Shown here: piece after piece, positions 1 to 8,267 of the stretch
Layout of the letters: every line of letters starts with the position of its first letter
How positions within the stretch are numbered: the stretch's first letter is position 1
Assembly: GCA_938028585.1 (NCBI GenBank)
Contig: CALIZH010000072.1
Span: 1-34,208, forward strand
Reading direction: 5' to 3'
Source: an uncultured Actinomyces sp.
GTDB lineage: Bacteria > Actinomycetota > Actinomycetes > Actinomycetales > Actinomycetaceae
Length of the DNA: 34,208 nt
Position numbers and translations under genes: made by a program
The notes under the pieces: model-generated
The model's input: the letters and a program-made list of their open reading frames with translations, nothing else
Told to the model about the DNA's origin: nothing
Database searches by the model: none

Positions 1-1671
1 CCTTCTTCTGAACCAAGTCAGAAGAAAAAACTCAGCGCAAAGCAACGTGGAGCTTACCGTCTTCTTCTTTCGTGTCTACTTCTTGCAGTAGTTCCAACGG
101 TTTTTCTTGTTTCTTATGGTCTTAATCAAATCGCGCTTCGTGGTTATGGTAGCCACCATCCGGAGGTGGAAATCTACGATGATGCACGGGTTTTTTCTCA
201 TATTCGTGGGAATTCTCTAAAAAATGAGCTTGAGCAATTAAGTTTTGGCCAACCTGTCAAGCTTGCAATCTTGTCGACAAATGATGTGCCGACGGGAAAT
301 CTCAATGAAGCGACCTTGAACTACGCGCGTGCTAAGCATAATGAGTGGCTGGACAGTAATGGAAAGAAATGGGCGCAGGGTTTGGTCCTCATTTCTGTAT
401 CTCCTCAGCATCGACTCGTAGGGACGTATTTTGGTGAAAACGTCAAAGTCCCTCAGGATCAACAAAGCGATATTCAGCAATCAGCCAAAGCTTATTTCCG
501 TGCGGGGGATTGGAGCGGGGGAGTAGTCGCTGCGGCGAAAAGATCAGCGCAGTATGTTCCGGGCATCTATGGTCCTTTTGATGCCTATCTAGTGGATCTA
601 CCCGTATGGTTCTAGGGAATCTCGCTCCTTGGCGCTGGAAATTTGATCTGGGGATTGTGGCTGTGTTTCTCCACTCGCAAGAATCTGCGTCGCGCGCACG
701 AATGCGTTGAGCACGCGATGAATCGCCGCGAGCAGACAGAAAAAGCGTTTGCGGATATTCATCATGCCGGTCGGTATCAAAAGCTCTTGGCAACGCGTCA
801 CGCACAGAATGCGCGGAGCCTGCCGCGTTTGCAACAGCACTTAGATGAATTCGGAGTACCGGGGTTCTGCGAAGCTCTCACCCAAGGCGTGAACGATCGC
901 TCATCAGCATTGCTGCGACGCGCAATTTCTTTAGATCACATGAGTGATGTCTTCATCTGCGCAGCTGAGTTCTTCAATTGTCGTCCCGGTTGGGAGGGCG
1001 TGTGGGTGAATGAAATTGGTCCTGTCATTGAAGATCTCGAGGTCCTGGCTCGGGTAGCAGATGAAGCGAAGAAACACGTGCAGACACCGGAGCTGTCACA
1101 AGCAAGCGATGCAACGGCTCAGTGGGTCTGCGAACAACAGGCCAGACTCCAGGAGCTTCAAGAAGAAATCCGCCAGGTGAGCATCACTCCCGCAGGTGGC
1201 CTCGAAAAACTTGAGGAAATTTCTCGGGATATTCGGCGACGATCTCAGCGCATTATTTTATTGGCTCTGAAGGCAGATTCCTCGACTCGTGGAGAAGAGC
1301 GGTATCGGTACTGGAAAGAACAACAAAATAAGCGGGAGGATTCCACAATTGTTCCCTACAAGGGACGCCATTACCTCGGTGGAATAGTCTGCTTCTATGA
1401 GCCAATGACAACGATCCTCCTGAATCCGCAATCGGCAGGAGTCAATCTTGCGTCGATAAAGTTTTCCTCAAGCGGTACCTACATTGAGCCTTTTGATGGC
1501 GGGCATAATTGGGCAATCTATTCGCCGATCGAGACGAATCACAGGGCTTACTTGTCTGCTCAGACCTGGAAACCAGGCAGTGGATCTTCTGACTCAGGAA
1601 ATGGGAGCTTTGGAGGATATGGAGCCTCCGGTGGTGGCTTCTCTGGAGCCGGATCCTCTTCTTCGTTCTAG
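1..1671 (+). pseudogene. TPM-domain membrane protein, interrupted by an in-frame stop; 5' end outside window
   Basis: The reading frame is open from base 1 and continues unchanged to 1671, except for one TAG at 613-615. Before the stop it encodes a basic cytoplasmic stretch, a hydrophobic segment (about codons 21-44) and a TPM-like domain with sequence KLAILSTNDVPTGNLNEA and VGTYFGENVKV. After the stop the same frame continues through a second hydrophobic segment, a long helical region and a Gly/Ser tail ending GSSSSF. The whole length aligns with the intact neighbour at 1776-3443. The TAG falls in or beside the second membrane segment, where the neighbour has Phe-Phe-Tyr. No frameshift is seen on either side. 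It may be a recent nonsense mutation, a sequencing error, or two separately translated halves; the first start codon after the stop is a TTG at 643 with no clear ribosome binding site. Function is not known. Confidence 0.8.
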
Positions 1672-1775
1672 CGACGAGGCCTGCGTGCAGACACGCATGA
1701 TGGGCTAGCTTCCGTTTGTTTACTCTTTGACGGTGCGCGTATCCTCAGTGAGTCTGCGTTAGGAGAAATAGCTTC

Positions 1776-3443
1776 ATGTCGAATACACCTCAAGCTTCAC
1801 CCGGAACTCCCGAAAAATCTCAGAACTTGCGTCGACGTGGCGTGATCCGATTAGTGCTTTCGCTAGTACTGATGGCTGTGTGGCCGCTCTCTTTCCTGAC
1901 TTCTTTTATCCAAAGCGGGATCAGTGGAGCAAGCAAGGCCGATTTCGCTCCTGAGGTTGTTGTTGAAGATCAATCGTCAGTCTTCGAAGATATCAATGGG
2001 CAATCCTTGGGTACAGCCGTGGAATCCATAGGTTTTCGTCAGCCTATTAAACTGGTGATTCTCTCAACCGATAACGTACCGACTGCCAATCTCAACGAAG
2101 CAGTCTTGAACTATGCTCGTTCAAACCACAAAGAATGGTTATCTGCGAGCGGGGATAAGTGGGCAGACGGCCTGGTGATTCTTGCGGTTTCCCCGAGCTA
2201 CCGGAAAGTTGGGACGTATTTCGGCGAAAACGTCAAGGTCTCTTCCTCGAAACAAAGCAAAATTCAAGAGGCCGCGAAGGACGACTTTCGATCTGGTGAG
2301 TGGAGTCAAGGGATGCTCCAGGCAGCTCAGGCAGCTGCCAAGTATGTGCCGGACTCTTCCGGTAACGGTGGGGGAGACTTTGATCTCCCACCTCTGTATT
2401 TTTTCTACTTGCTGATTGCCGGTGCAGTAATCCTGTTCAGGGGGTTCCGTCTGCGCTTCTCGACAAGGCGGAACCTTCGTGAAGCGCGAGCACACTGGGA
2501 TGTTGTTCAGGCTGATCGCTATCGTGCGGAGCAAGCATTTGCAGGTATCGGGGATGCAGGCAAGTACAAGACCGGACTTGATATGCGCTACAAGCGCTAT
2601 CAGTCTGATTTCGTCGAGGCCGGGAAAGAGTGGGACGAAATCGGTAATCCCACTTTCTTGCAAACTCTCAGCGCAGCGCTCAATAACGCAAGTGCCGACT
2701 TGCGTCAGCGTACCGAATCGATGGATGCGAGTGATGACACCTTCGCTGCTGCGGCTGAGTTCTTCAATCTGGGAGCCGGATGGGTTGACGTCTGGATGAA
2801 GGAGATTGGCCCGGTCATGGAAGACCTTGAGGTCCTCTGTGAATTGGTCACTTCTGTGAGTGAGGAAATGGGCACTCCAGATGCCATACGTGGTCGTGAT
2901 GAAATCCTTCAGTGGTCCAGCCAGCAAATGGCGCTGATCGACTCCCTTAAAGAGCAATTGGCAAAGGGCGGTATTACTCCAATCGCTGCTCTTGAAAAGC
3001 TCGATGAAATCGCTGAAGGCACTCGCCGTTGGGCAAAGGGAATTATTGTTGCCTCCTTGAAGGCCGATCCTTCCTCGAATAGCGATAAGCGCTACGAGCA
3101 GTGGGAGAACTCCCAGAAGGAGCGCGAAGCAGCCGATTCTGCCGATTACACCGGGTACTACCACCTGAACGGTGTTTTGCATAACTACGACCCCGCGAAA
3201 ACTATCCGCTTGAACTCTCAGTCCGCGGGTATCGATCTTGCTGCCTTGAAGGCTGCCGCATTCGGTACCTATGCGGGTCGGAACTCCTCCACGGATAACT
3301 GGTACCTCTTTCAACCTCTATCGACTGACCGTACCTATTATCAGTCCGCACACACGTGGACACCCAGTAGCGATTCATCGAGTAGTGACTATGGAAGCTC
3401 AGGAGGGGGCTTCTCGGGCTCTGGGTCTTCCTCGTCGTTCTAG
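1776..3443 (+). CDS. TPM-domain membrane protein with Ser/Gly-rich C-terminus (DUF5129-like)
   Basis: 555 residues, starting at ATG with AGGAGA about nine bases upstream. The order is: basic N-terminus; membrane segment at about 24-44; TPM-like extracellular domain at about 70-192 (KLVILSTDNVPTANLNEA, then GTYFGENVKVS); Gly/Asp linker; second membrane segment at about 207-222; basic stop-transfer (RGFRLRFSTRRNLR); a largely helical, charged region to about 450; and a tail rich in Ser and Gly ending SGSGSSSSF. By the positive-inside rule the TPM domain faces out and the long C-terminal part faces the cytoplasm. TPM domains are found in bacterial and plant membrane proteins, with roles proposed in protein quality control and photosystem assembly; the exact role here is unknown. 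It is the intact partner of the interrupted gene just upstream. The 1672-1775 gap holds only a small TGCGTG/CACGCA hairpin at 1682-1697 and this ribosome binding site. Confidence 0.85.
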   Translation: MSNTPQASPGTPEKSQNLRRRGVIRLVLSLVLMAVWPLSFLTSFIQSGISGASKADFAPEVVVEDQSSVFEDINGQSLGTAVESIGFRQPIKLVILSTDNVPTANLNEAVLNYARSNHKEWLSASGDKWADGLVILAVSPSYRKVGTYFGENVKVSSSKQSKIQEAAKDDFRSGEWSQGMLQAAQAAAKYVPDSSGNGGGDFDLPPLYFFYLLIAGAVILFRGFRLRFSTRRNLREARAHWDVVQADRYRAEQAFAGIGDAGKYKTGLDMRYKRYQSDFVEAGKEWDEIGNPTFLQTLSAALNNASADLRQRTESMDASDDTFAAAAEFFNLGAGWVDVWMKEIGPVMEDLEVLCELVTSVSEEMGTPDAIRGRDEILQWSSQQMALIDSLKEQLAKGGITPIAALEKLDEIAEGTRRWAKGIIVASLKADPSSNSDKRYEQWENSQKEREAADSADYTGYYHLNGVLHNYDPAKTIRLNSQSAGIDLAALKAAAFGTYAGRNSSTDNWYLFQPLSTDRTYYQSAHTWTPSSDSSSSDYGSSGGGFSGSGSSSSF

Positions 3444-3486
3444 ACCAGAGCATTACCTATTTCACGCACGGCGAATGAACTGAGCG

Positions 3487-3515
3487 TGAAAAACTAGCGA
3501 TTCGCATGGCATAAT
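3487..3515 (+). promoter_or_regulatory. candidate promoter of rpmE
   Basis: An extended -10 element, TGG then CATAAT (3507-3515), is seen. Seventeen bases upstream of the hexamer sits a weak -35 match, TGAAAA (3487-3492). It lies in the 195-base gap between the TPM gene and rpmE. Initiation would be expected near 3522, leaving a leader of roughly 117 bases. The -10 match is good and the -35 is poor, so this rests on the extended -10 and on position. Confidence 0.45.
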
Positions 3516-3521
3516 GTCATG

Positions 3522-3638
3522 TCGGCTTCCGCCTCACCGGAGTGCTTCTTTGAGAAAATCGAAGAAGGTGACTCATTGCCAGATGCAATGAGCGCTGCAT
3601 TTCGGACCCGGAGCACCAAACGATCCAGGAGATTTTCC
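3522..3638 (+). promoter_or_regulatory. structured 5' leader of rpmE (candidate L31 ribosomal-protein leader)
   Basis: The roughly 117 bases before rpmE can fold into two adjacent hairpins. The first pairs CTTCTTTGA (3545-3553) with TCGAAGAAG (3559-3567) across a GAAAA loop, with one G-U pair. It may be extended by TCAC (3534-3537) pairing with GTGA (3568-3571). The second is a perfect 8-bp stem, CTCATTGC (3572-3579) with GCAATGAG (3585-3592), around loop CAGAT. Structured leaders controlling L31 by feedback have been described in several bacterial groups, including Actinobacteria. That this is one of them is inference from position and structure. Confidence 0.5.
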
Positions 3639-3860
3639 ATGAAGAAGGGCATTCACCCCGAATATGTGGATACCGTTGTGACCTGCACCTGCGGCAACAC
3701 CTTCCACACCCGTTCCACCATCACCTCTGGCGAGATGCGCGTGGACGTTTGCTCCGCTTGCCACCCGTTCTACACCGGCAAGCAGAAGATCCTCGACACC
3801 GGCGGTCGTGTCGCCCGTTTCGAGGCGCGTTACGGAAAGCGCGTACGCCCCTCCAAGTGA
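3639..3860 (+). CDS. rpmE: 50S ribosomal protein bL31, zinc-binding form
   Basis: 73 residues, the normal length for bL31. The start at 3639 was chosen because MKKGIHPEYV is the family's usual N-terminus and AGGAG lies seven bases before it; the same frame is open further upstream but that part looks like leader, not protein. Cys16, Cys18, Cys38 and Cys41 (CTC and CSAC) form the zinc ribbon of the 'C+' form. Later come the typical HPFYTGKQK and GGRVARFEARYGKR segments. The protein sits at the central protuberance of the large subunit and bridges to the small subunit. Zinc-dependent bacteria often carry a second, cysteine-free bL31 elsewhere; none is in this window. A strong hairpin follows immediately, so it is probably its own transcription unit. 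Confidence 0.97.
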   Translation: MKKGIHPEYVDTVVTCTCGNTFHTRSTITSGEMRVDVCSACHPFYTGKQKILDTGGRVARFEARYGKRVRPSK

Positions 3861-3868
3861 GCTTTTAC

Positions 3869-3901
3869 TCGGCGCCGACGACTTATGGTCGTCGGCGCCG
3901 A
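3869..3901 (+). terminator. 14-bp perfect hairpin after rpmE
   Basis: TCGGCGCCGACGAC (3869-3882) pairs perfectly with GTCGTCGGCGCCGA (3888-3901) around a 5-base loop. It begins eight bases after the rpmE stop. It is followed by TGTGTTTAA rather than a clean U-run, so termination may be partial or of the U-poor kind proposed for high-GC bacteria. Confidence 0.7.
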
Positions 3902-3949
3902 TGTGTTTAAACAGCTACCCTTGAACTACTCCCGCAGGAAGGATCAGAC

Positions 3950-5050
3950 ATGAGTGCTCTTGGAGAAGAATTCTCCGCATTGGACGCGCTACTTGACGAA
4001 CACGCGCAGCTTGAAACTCGAATGTCTGATCCGGAGGTCCTTTCTTCCCCCAAGCTTCTCAAGCAAGTCTCTCGTCGTTACGCGGAGCTTTCGCGCATTA
4101 AAGCCGCTGCAGATCAGCTCGAGCACGCGCAGGGAGATCTCGAGGCCGCGAGGGAGCTTGCCGAAGACGATTCCTCTTTCGCAGAGGAAATTCCCGCATT
4201 GGAAGAAGCAGAGCGAATCGCTCACGAACATCTTCTGTCTATCCTTGCACCCAGGGATCCCGATGATGCCTGTGATGTCATCTTGGAAATCAAAGCAGGT
4301 GAAGGCGGTGAAGAATCCGCACTCTTTGCCGCAGATCTTGCCCGGATGTATCTGCGCTACGCGGATTCGAAGGGGTGGAAGACCACTGAACTTTCCTCCA
4401 CTTACACCGAGCTAGGTGGTTTCAAAGAAGTCACCCTTGCGATTAGAGCATCTGGTAACCCCGCACCAGATGAAGGCGTGTGGGCACACCTGAAGTATGA
4501 AGGGGGAGTGCACCGAGTACAGCGAGTTCCCGTTACCGAGTCGCAGGGGCGTGTGCATACCAGTGCTGCGGGCGTTTTCGTCATGCCCGAACTTGAAGTC
4601 GATGATGAGATTGTCATTGACCCCAATGATTTGCGAATTGATGTCTATCGTTCCTCAGGTCCGGGTGGGCAGTCGGTGAATACCACCGATTCAGCTGTCC
4701 GCATTACCCACCTTCCATCGGGCATCGTCGTCTCCATGCAAAATGAGAAGTCTCAGCTTCAAAATAAAGAGGCCGCGCTTCGCGTTCTTGCTTCGCGCTT
4801 AGCAGCTGAAGCAAAAGCCAAGCGTGAGGCTGAGGCCTCGGCACAGCGCCTTTCTCAGGTTCGTACTGTTGACCGCTCGGAACGTGTTCGTACGTACAAC
4901 TTCCCCGAGAATCGCATTGCTGATCACCGCAGTGGTTTCAAGGCTTACAACCTTGATCAGGTGCTTGATGGTGCGCTTGACCCGGTTATTGAATCTCTTC
5001 AAAGCGCAGATGAGGCCGAACGTCTCGCCTCCGCCGATGCACATGTATGA
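3950..5050 (+). CDS. prfA: peptide chain release factor 1
   Basis: 366 residues. RF1 recognises UAA and UAG in the ribosomal A site and triggers hydrolysis of peptidyl-tRNA. The stop-codon-reading tripeptide is PVT (194-196) in RVPVTESQGRVHTSA; this P-x-T form identifies RF1, since RF2 uses SPF. The catalytic GGQ is at 239-241 in SSGPGGQSVNTTDSAVR, where the Gln is the site methylated by PrmC. The N-terminal helical domain and C-terminal coiled arm are both present. An AGGAAGGA sequence precedes the ATG. The last bases overlap the start of prmC in ATGA, which suggests translational coupling between the factor and its methyltransferase. Confidence 0.97.
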   Translation: MSALGEEFSALDALLDEHAQLETRMSDPEVLSSPKLLKQVSRRYAELSRIKAAADQLEHAQGDLEAARELAEDDSSFAEEIPALEEAERIAHEHLLSILAPRDPDDACDVILEIKAGEGGEESALFAADLARMYLRYADSKGWKTTELSSTYTELGGFKEVTLAIRASGNPAPDEGVWAHLKYEGGVHRVQRVPVTESQGRVHTSAAGVFVMPELEVDDEIVIDPNDLRIDVYRSSGPGGQSVNTTDSAVRITHLPSGIVVSMQNEKSQLQNKEAALRVLASRLAAEAKAKREAEASAQRLSQVRTVDRSERVRTYNFPENRIADHRSGFKAYNLDQVLDGALDPVIESLQSADEAERLASADAHV

Positions 5051-5916
5051 GTTCGCAAGCTGAGCTGATCGCGTGGGGTGCGTCCCGCCTGAGCACCCTT
5101 GAAGGCGATGAAGGGGGAGCGACTCCAGTAGCCGAGGCGCGCTACCTCTTGACGTGGGCCTTGGGCGTCGATTCTTTGCTATTTGCCCCCCGCGAGGTTC
5201 CTCCGACCAACGAGGCCGCCTACCGCGCCGCAGTCACCCAACGCGCTCTTCGCCACCCGCGAAGCCATGTGACTGGTGAAATGTATTTCAGAGGCCTTGT
5301 TCTTTCAGGTGGTGAAGGGGTCTTCACTGTCCGGCCCGAAACCGAGATGCTTGTCGAACATGTTGAGGAGCTGGCGCGCTCCGGAGCATTTCCTGATGGT
5401 GAATGGGTTGATCTGTGTACCGGGTCTGCAGCGATCGCACTTGCACTTTCCACTGAAACTGGGCATCAGGTAACCGCTGTCGAAATTGACTCAGATGCTT
5501 TTGCCTACGCCGAGCGCAACCTCGCTCGATATCCGAAAGCCAGGCTTCGCCTCGTCAAGGGGGACGCAACGGCCCCCGACACTATCCGCGAGCTCAACGG
5601 AAAAACCGCATTGGTCGTGACAAACCCGCCCTATGTGCCGGCTCAGGAAGCGCCGACACAAATTGAGGCACAGCGGGACCCCGAGCGCGCCCTCTACGGT
5701 GGGGGAGACGACGGTACTGAGATTCCTCGCCGGATTATTGAACGTTCGCATGATCTTCTTGTTAGCGGAGGGATGCTGGCTATGGAGCACTCTCCCTCGC
5801 AGGCACAAACGCTTCGGCAAATCGCGGTGACGAACGGATTTACTCAGGTGCATACCCGCAAAGATCTAAGCGGGGTTGAGCGCTTCCTTATCGCTTGGAA
5901 AACACAGAGAAAGTAA
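5047..5916 (+). CDS. prmC: release factor glutamine N5-methyltransferase
   Basis: 289 residues. It transfers a methyl group from S-adenosylmethionine to the Gln of the GGQ motif of release factors. The substrate motif NPPY is at 193-196 (VVTNPPYVP). The SAM-binding motif I reads WVDLCTGSAAIALAL; the family more often has D-x-G-T-G-S-G, so the Cys and second Ala are mild departures. The N-terminal five-helix PrmC domain precedes it. The ATG shares bases with the prfA stop (ATGA), and prfA-prmC adjacency is widespread. The next gene starts six bases after the stop, so they are probably co-transcribed. Confidence 0.95.
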   Translation: MSSQAELIAWGASRLSTLEGDEGGATPVAEARYLLTWALGVDSLLFAPREVPPTNEAAYRAAVTQRALRHPRSHVTGEMYFRGLVLSGGEGVFTVRPETEMLVEHVEELARSGAFPDGEWVDLCTGSAAIALALSTETGHQVTAVEIDSDAFAYAERNLARYPKARLRLVKGDATAPDTIRELNGKTALVVTNPPYVPAQEAPTQIEAQRDPERALYGGGDDGTEIPRRIIERSHDLLVSGGMLAMEHSPSQAQTLRQIAVTNGFTQVHTRKDLSGVERFLIAWKTQRK

Positions 5917-5922
5917 TTCACA

Positions 5923-6567
5923 GTGGAACATATTTTTGAGTGCGCTCATGGCTGGGCAAAGGAGGAACTCGACCTGCTTAAAAGCCAGATCGACGAGGGC
6001 GCCTTGGTTGTCCTGCCAACTGATACCGTGTATGGAATCGGTGTATCCGCCGATGATCACCAGGGGGTTCGTCGTCTTCTTGCGGCGAAAGGCCGCGGAG
6101 AGACAATGCCTCCTCCTGTACTTGTCGCCTCTGTTGAGCAGGCACAAAGCGTCTCAATTGACCTTGACGACGATGCCATTGGGCTGATGAAAGCCTTCTG
6201 GCCGGGTGCACTCACTCTGATTGTGCGTGCAAACCCCAGTGTGAACTGGGATCTGGGAAAAACTCACGGCACAGTCGCGCTTCGCATGCCCAATCATCCG
6301 CAAGTGTGTGAGCTGCTCGAGGCCGTGGGGCCGATGGCAGTGACCTCAGCCAATCTAACGGGAGAACCTCCTGCGACAAATATTGATGAAGCGCTCGGAT
6401 ACTTCCGTGGCACGGTAGACTACTACGTGAATTCGGGGCCGACCCAGAGCGCACAACCGTCCACAATTATCGATTGTGCACACGGACAGGCTCGCGTACT
6501 TCGCGAAGGAGCACTGAGCGTAGAAGATATTGCCAGGGTGCTGGACTACCAGCCCCTAGCTCGCTGA
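5923..6567 (+). CDS. tsaC: L-threonylcarbamoyladenylate synthase (Sua5/YrdC/YwlC family)
   Basis: 214 residues. The enzyme makes threonylcarbamoyl-AMP from threonine, bicarbonate and ATP for t6A formation at position 37 of ANN-decoding tRNAs. The family signature VVLPTDTVYGIG lies near residues 28-39. Later motifs are HGTVALRMPNHP and GPMAVTSANLTGEPPATN, which line the nucleotide pocket. The usual K-x-R...K-P pocket is seen as KGRGETMPPPVLV, a slightly divergent form. Only the single YrdC domain is present, without the extra C-terminal Sua5 domain. The start is GTG, six bases after prmC, with a weak AGAAAG as ribosome binding site, so coupling from prmC is plausible. Confidence 0.93.
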   Translation: MEHIFECAHGWAKEELDLLKSQIDEGALVVLPTDTVYGIGVSADDHQGVRRLLAAKGRGETMPPPVLVASVEQAQSVSIDLDDDAIGLMKAFWPGALTLIVRANPSVNWDLGKTHGTVALRMPNHPQVCELLEAVGPMAVTSANLTGEPPATNIDEALGYFRGTVDYYVNSGPTQSAQPSTIIDCAHGQARVLREGALSVEDIARVLDYQPLAR

Positions 6568-6586
6568 GGGAGGAGACATCGACGCC

Positions 6587-7738
6587 GTGAAGGTTTATGT
6601 CCTGCTGATGGTCGTGGCCGGCGCACTCACTGTGCTGCTGACACCGCTGGTCCGCTGGGCATGCCTGCGTTGGGGGATTGTCCCCAAGCTGCGCAGCAGA
6701 GATATCCAATCCTCTCCGATTCCTCGACTTGGAGGAATCGCGATCACCATTGCTCTGGTGATCACGATGCTCATCAGTGCCCGAATTCCCTATATGGCGC
6801 CTCTCTTCGAAACGAATGCTGCCTGGGCTGTTGTCGTGGGAGCACTCGCAATGTGCATTCTCGGCGTCGTCGATGATGTTGTGGAATTGGACTGGCTGAC
6901 GAAACTTTCCGGACAGATTCTGATCGCAGGATCGATGGCCTTCAACGGCGTGCAATTGGTAAGTTTCCCAATTTTTGGCGTCACCATTGGCTCCTCGCGC
7001 CTCTCCTTGATGCTTACCGTTTTCCTGATCGTCGGAATTATGAATGCGGTGAACTTCATTGACGGTCTGGATGGTTTGGCCGCTGGTGTTGTTGGCATCG
7101 GAGCTGCGGCATTCTTCGTCTATTCCTATGTGCTCACGCGGATCATGGGGGCGGCTTCATACGCTACGACTGCATCTTTGGCGGTCATTACCTTGGTCGG
7201 AGTCTGTTTGGGCTTCTTGTGGTTCAACTTCCACCCATCCTCAATCATGATGGGTGGGGGCTCTGAGACAATGGGCTTGGTTCTGGCCGCTGCAGGAATC
7301 ATCGTTACGGGCCAGGTTGACCCTTCTGTTTTAGGTGGACAGCAGCTGTTGGTTTCCTTCCTTCCACTATTGCTTCCCATTTCGGTCATCTGCGTACCCA
7401 TTGGAGATCTTGTCGTCACCACGATTCGACGAATGCTCAGGGGGAAGAGCCCCTTCCATGCGGATCGCTCGCACTTCCATGATCGTCTGCTTGCTAGGGG
7501 ACACTCGCACCGAGGCGTTGTCGCAATCTTGTGGATGTGGACAGCACTAGTGGCCTTTCCGCCGGTCGCAATTCTTGTCCATGACTGGAAGCGTGTTGCA
7601 CTGTGTGCACTTCCGGCACTGGCCTTGGGGGTTTGGCTTACCGCTTCAGAATTCCCCGCTTTTACGCGCGCACGTCGGAGTGCGCGGCAGGATCAGATTG
7701 CACCAACTTCTCTCGAGAGTTCCAAGGAAAATGCATGA
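6587..7738 (+). CDS. wecA: undecaprenyl-phosphate GlcNAc-1-phosphate transferase (WecA/Rfe family)
   Basis: 383 residues, strongly hydrophobic, with about ten or eleven membrane segments. Members transfer a sugar-1-phosphate, usually GlcNAc-1-phosphate, from UDP-sugar to undecaprenyl or decaprenyl phosphate. This starts envelope polysaccharide or linker-unit synthesis at the cytoplasmic membrane. Motifs seen are PRLGGIAI (46-53), the Asp-Asp pair at 96-97 (VVDDVVELDW), NFIDGLDGLAAG with Asp159 and Asp162, and the late His-rich HADRSHFHDRLLARGHSHR loop. The longer His-rich loop favours WecA over MraY. GTG start with GGGAGGAG upstream. A wecA-type gene just before the atp operon is the usual actinobacterial arrangement (rfe, Rv1302 in M. 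tuberculosis). The substrate is assigned by family only. Confidence 0.92.
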   Translation: MKVYVLLMVVAGALTVLLTPLVRWACLRWGIVPKLRSRDIQSSPIPRLGGIAITIALVITMLISARIPYMAPLFETNAAWAVVVGALAMCILGVVDDVVELDWLTKLSGQILIAGSMAFNGVQLVSFPIFGVTIGSSRLSLMLTVFLIVGIMNAVNFIDGLDGLAAGVVGIGAAAFFVYSYVLTRIMGAASYATTASLAVITLVGVCLGFLWFNFHPSSIMMGGGSETMGLVLAAAGIIVTGQVDPSVLGGQQLLVSFLPLLLPISVICVPIGDLVVTTIRRMLRGKSPFHADRSHFHDRLLARGHSHRGVVAILWMWTALVAFPPVAILVHDWKRVALCALPALALGVWLTASEFPAFTRARRSARQDQIAPTSLESSKENA

Positions 7739-8163
7739 GTGATTCTTTGCAGGCACATCGGAAGGATATTCAGCTGGTCATGTGCCGCCTGTGGGGTGTT
7801 ATTGCTGCCGGAGCCCTGATTGTCGGTGTGTGGCAGGCATGCGTCGGATACGGTCTGCGTAGCTTGCTTCTTCCTGTACTCATGCTGGCATTGGGCGCTG
7901 TTACGCATGTGTGCCTGGGTGTCATGATTCGAAGCGACGCTGTTGCCCGGCCGGTCTGGATTTGGGTCCATATGTTCGGAACATTTGCCGTCTTGATCGG
8001 CGGGCTGTTCCTGAGCAAAGCCTTGGGGACATCTGCGATTGTCACCGGACTTGTTCTAATTTGTGAGCACTTTGTCGTTTTTGGTGGTCTTGGGGTTGTT
8101 TTATCACGCATAATTCGTGAGGTTCCGGTTGAGGAAGAACCAGTGATTGCAGATGCTGATTAG
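7735..8163 (+). CDS. four-TM membrane protein in the AtpI position
   Basis: 142 residues with four hydrophobic segments (about 20-40, 44-63, 72-92, 98-120) and an acidic C-terminal end (EVPVEEEPVIADAD). The ATG at 7735 was chosen because AAGGAA lies just upstream and it overlaps the wecA stop in ATGA; the frame is open further upstream but that part lies inside wecA. Size, topology and place directly before atpB match AtpI, the proposed assembly helper or ion-uptake protein of the ATP synthase rotor ring (Rv1303 in M. tuberculosis). I see no sequence signature that proves AtpI, so the role is inferred from position. Confidence 0.75.
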   Translation: MSDSLQAHRKDIQLVMCRLWGVIAAGALIVGVWQACVGYGLRSLLLPVLMLALGAVTHVCLGVMIRSDAVARPVWIWVHMFGTFAVLIGGLFLSKALGTSAIVTGLVLICEHFVVFGGLGVVLSRIIREVPVEEEPVIADAD

Positions 8164-8227
8164 TCGCCGTCGTTGACGCAGGGACAAAATTCGCAGGAAT
8201 AAGTTATCGATCCCTGGTTAGCTGGGC

Positions 8228-8252
8228 TAGACTGGGTCAGGTTGACCCTAGT
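8228..8252 (+). promoter_or_regulatory. palindrome and possible -10 upstream of atpB
   Basis: GGGTCA (8234-8239) and TGACCC (8243-8248) form a perfect inverted repeat with a 3-base centre. It is extended by ACT (8231-8233) with AGT (8250-8252) past one bulged T. A -10-like TAGACT overlaps its left side (8228-8233). It ends just before the atpB ribosome binding site. It could be an operator or an RNA hairpin at the 5' end of the atp message. Neither use is proven; the -35 match is poor. Confidence 0.35.
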
Positions 8253-8267
8253 GAGGAAGTGGAGCAC

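Noticed and set aside
1682..1697. TGCGTG/CACGCA hairpin after the interrupted gene as a terminator
   Set aside because: Only six pairs and no U-run; too weak to call.
2139..3314. 391-codon open frame on the minus strand opposite the TPM gene
   Set aside because: It lies wholly inside a well-supported plus-strand gene with matching domains, has no recognisable protein features and no promoter or ribosome binding context; long antisense frames arise from codon bias.
3519..3638. Upstream in-frame extension of rpmE (about 40 codons)
   Set aside because: bL31 is about 70 residues and begins MKK; the segment folds into hairpins and has no ribosome binding site at its own start, so it is treated as leader.
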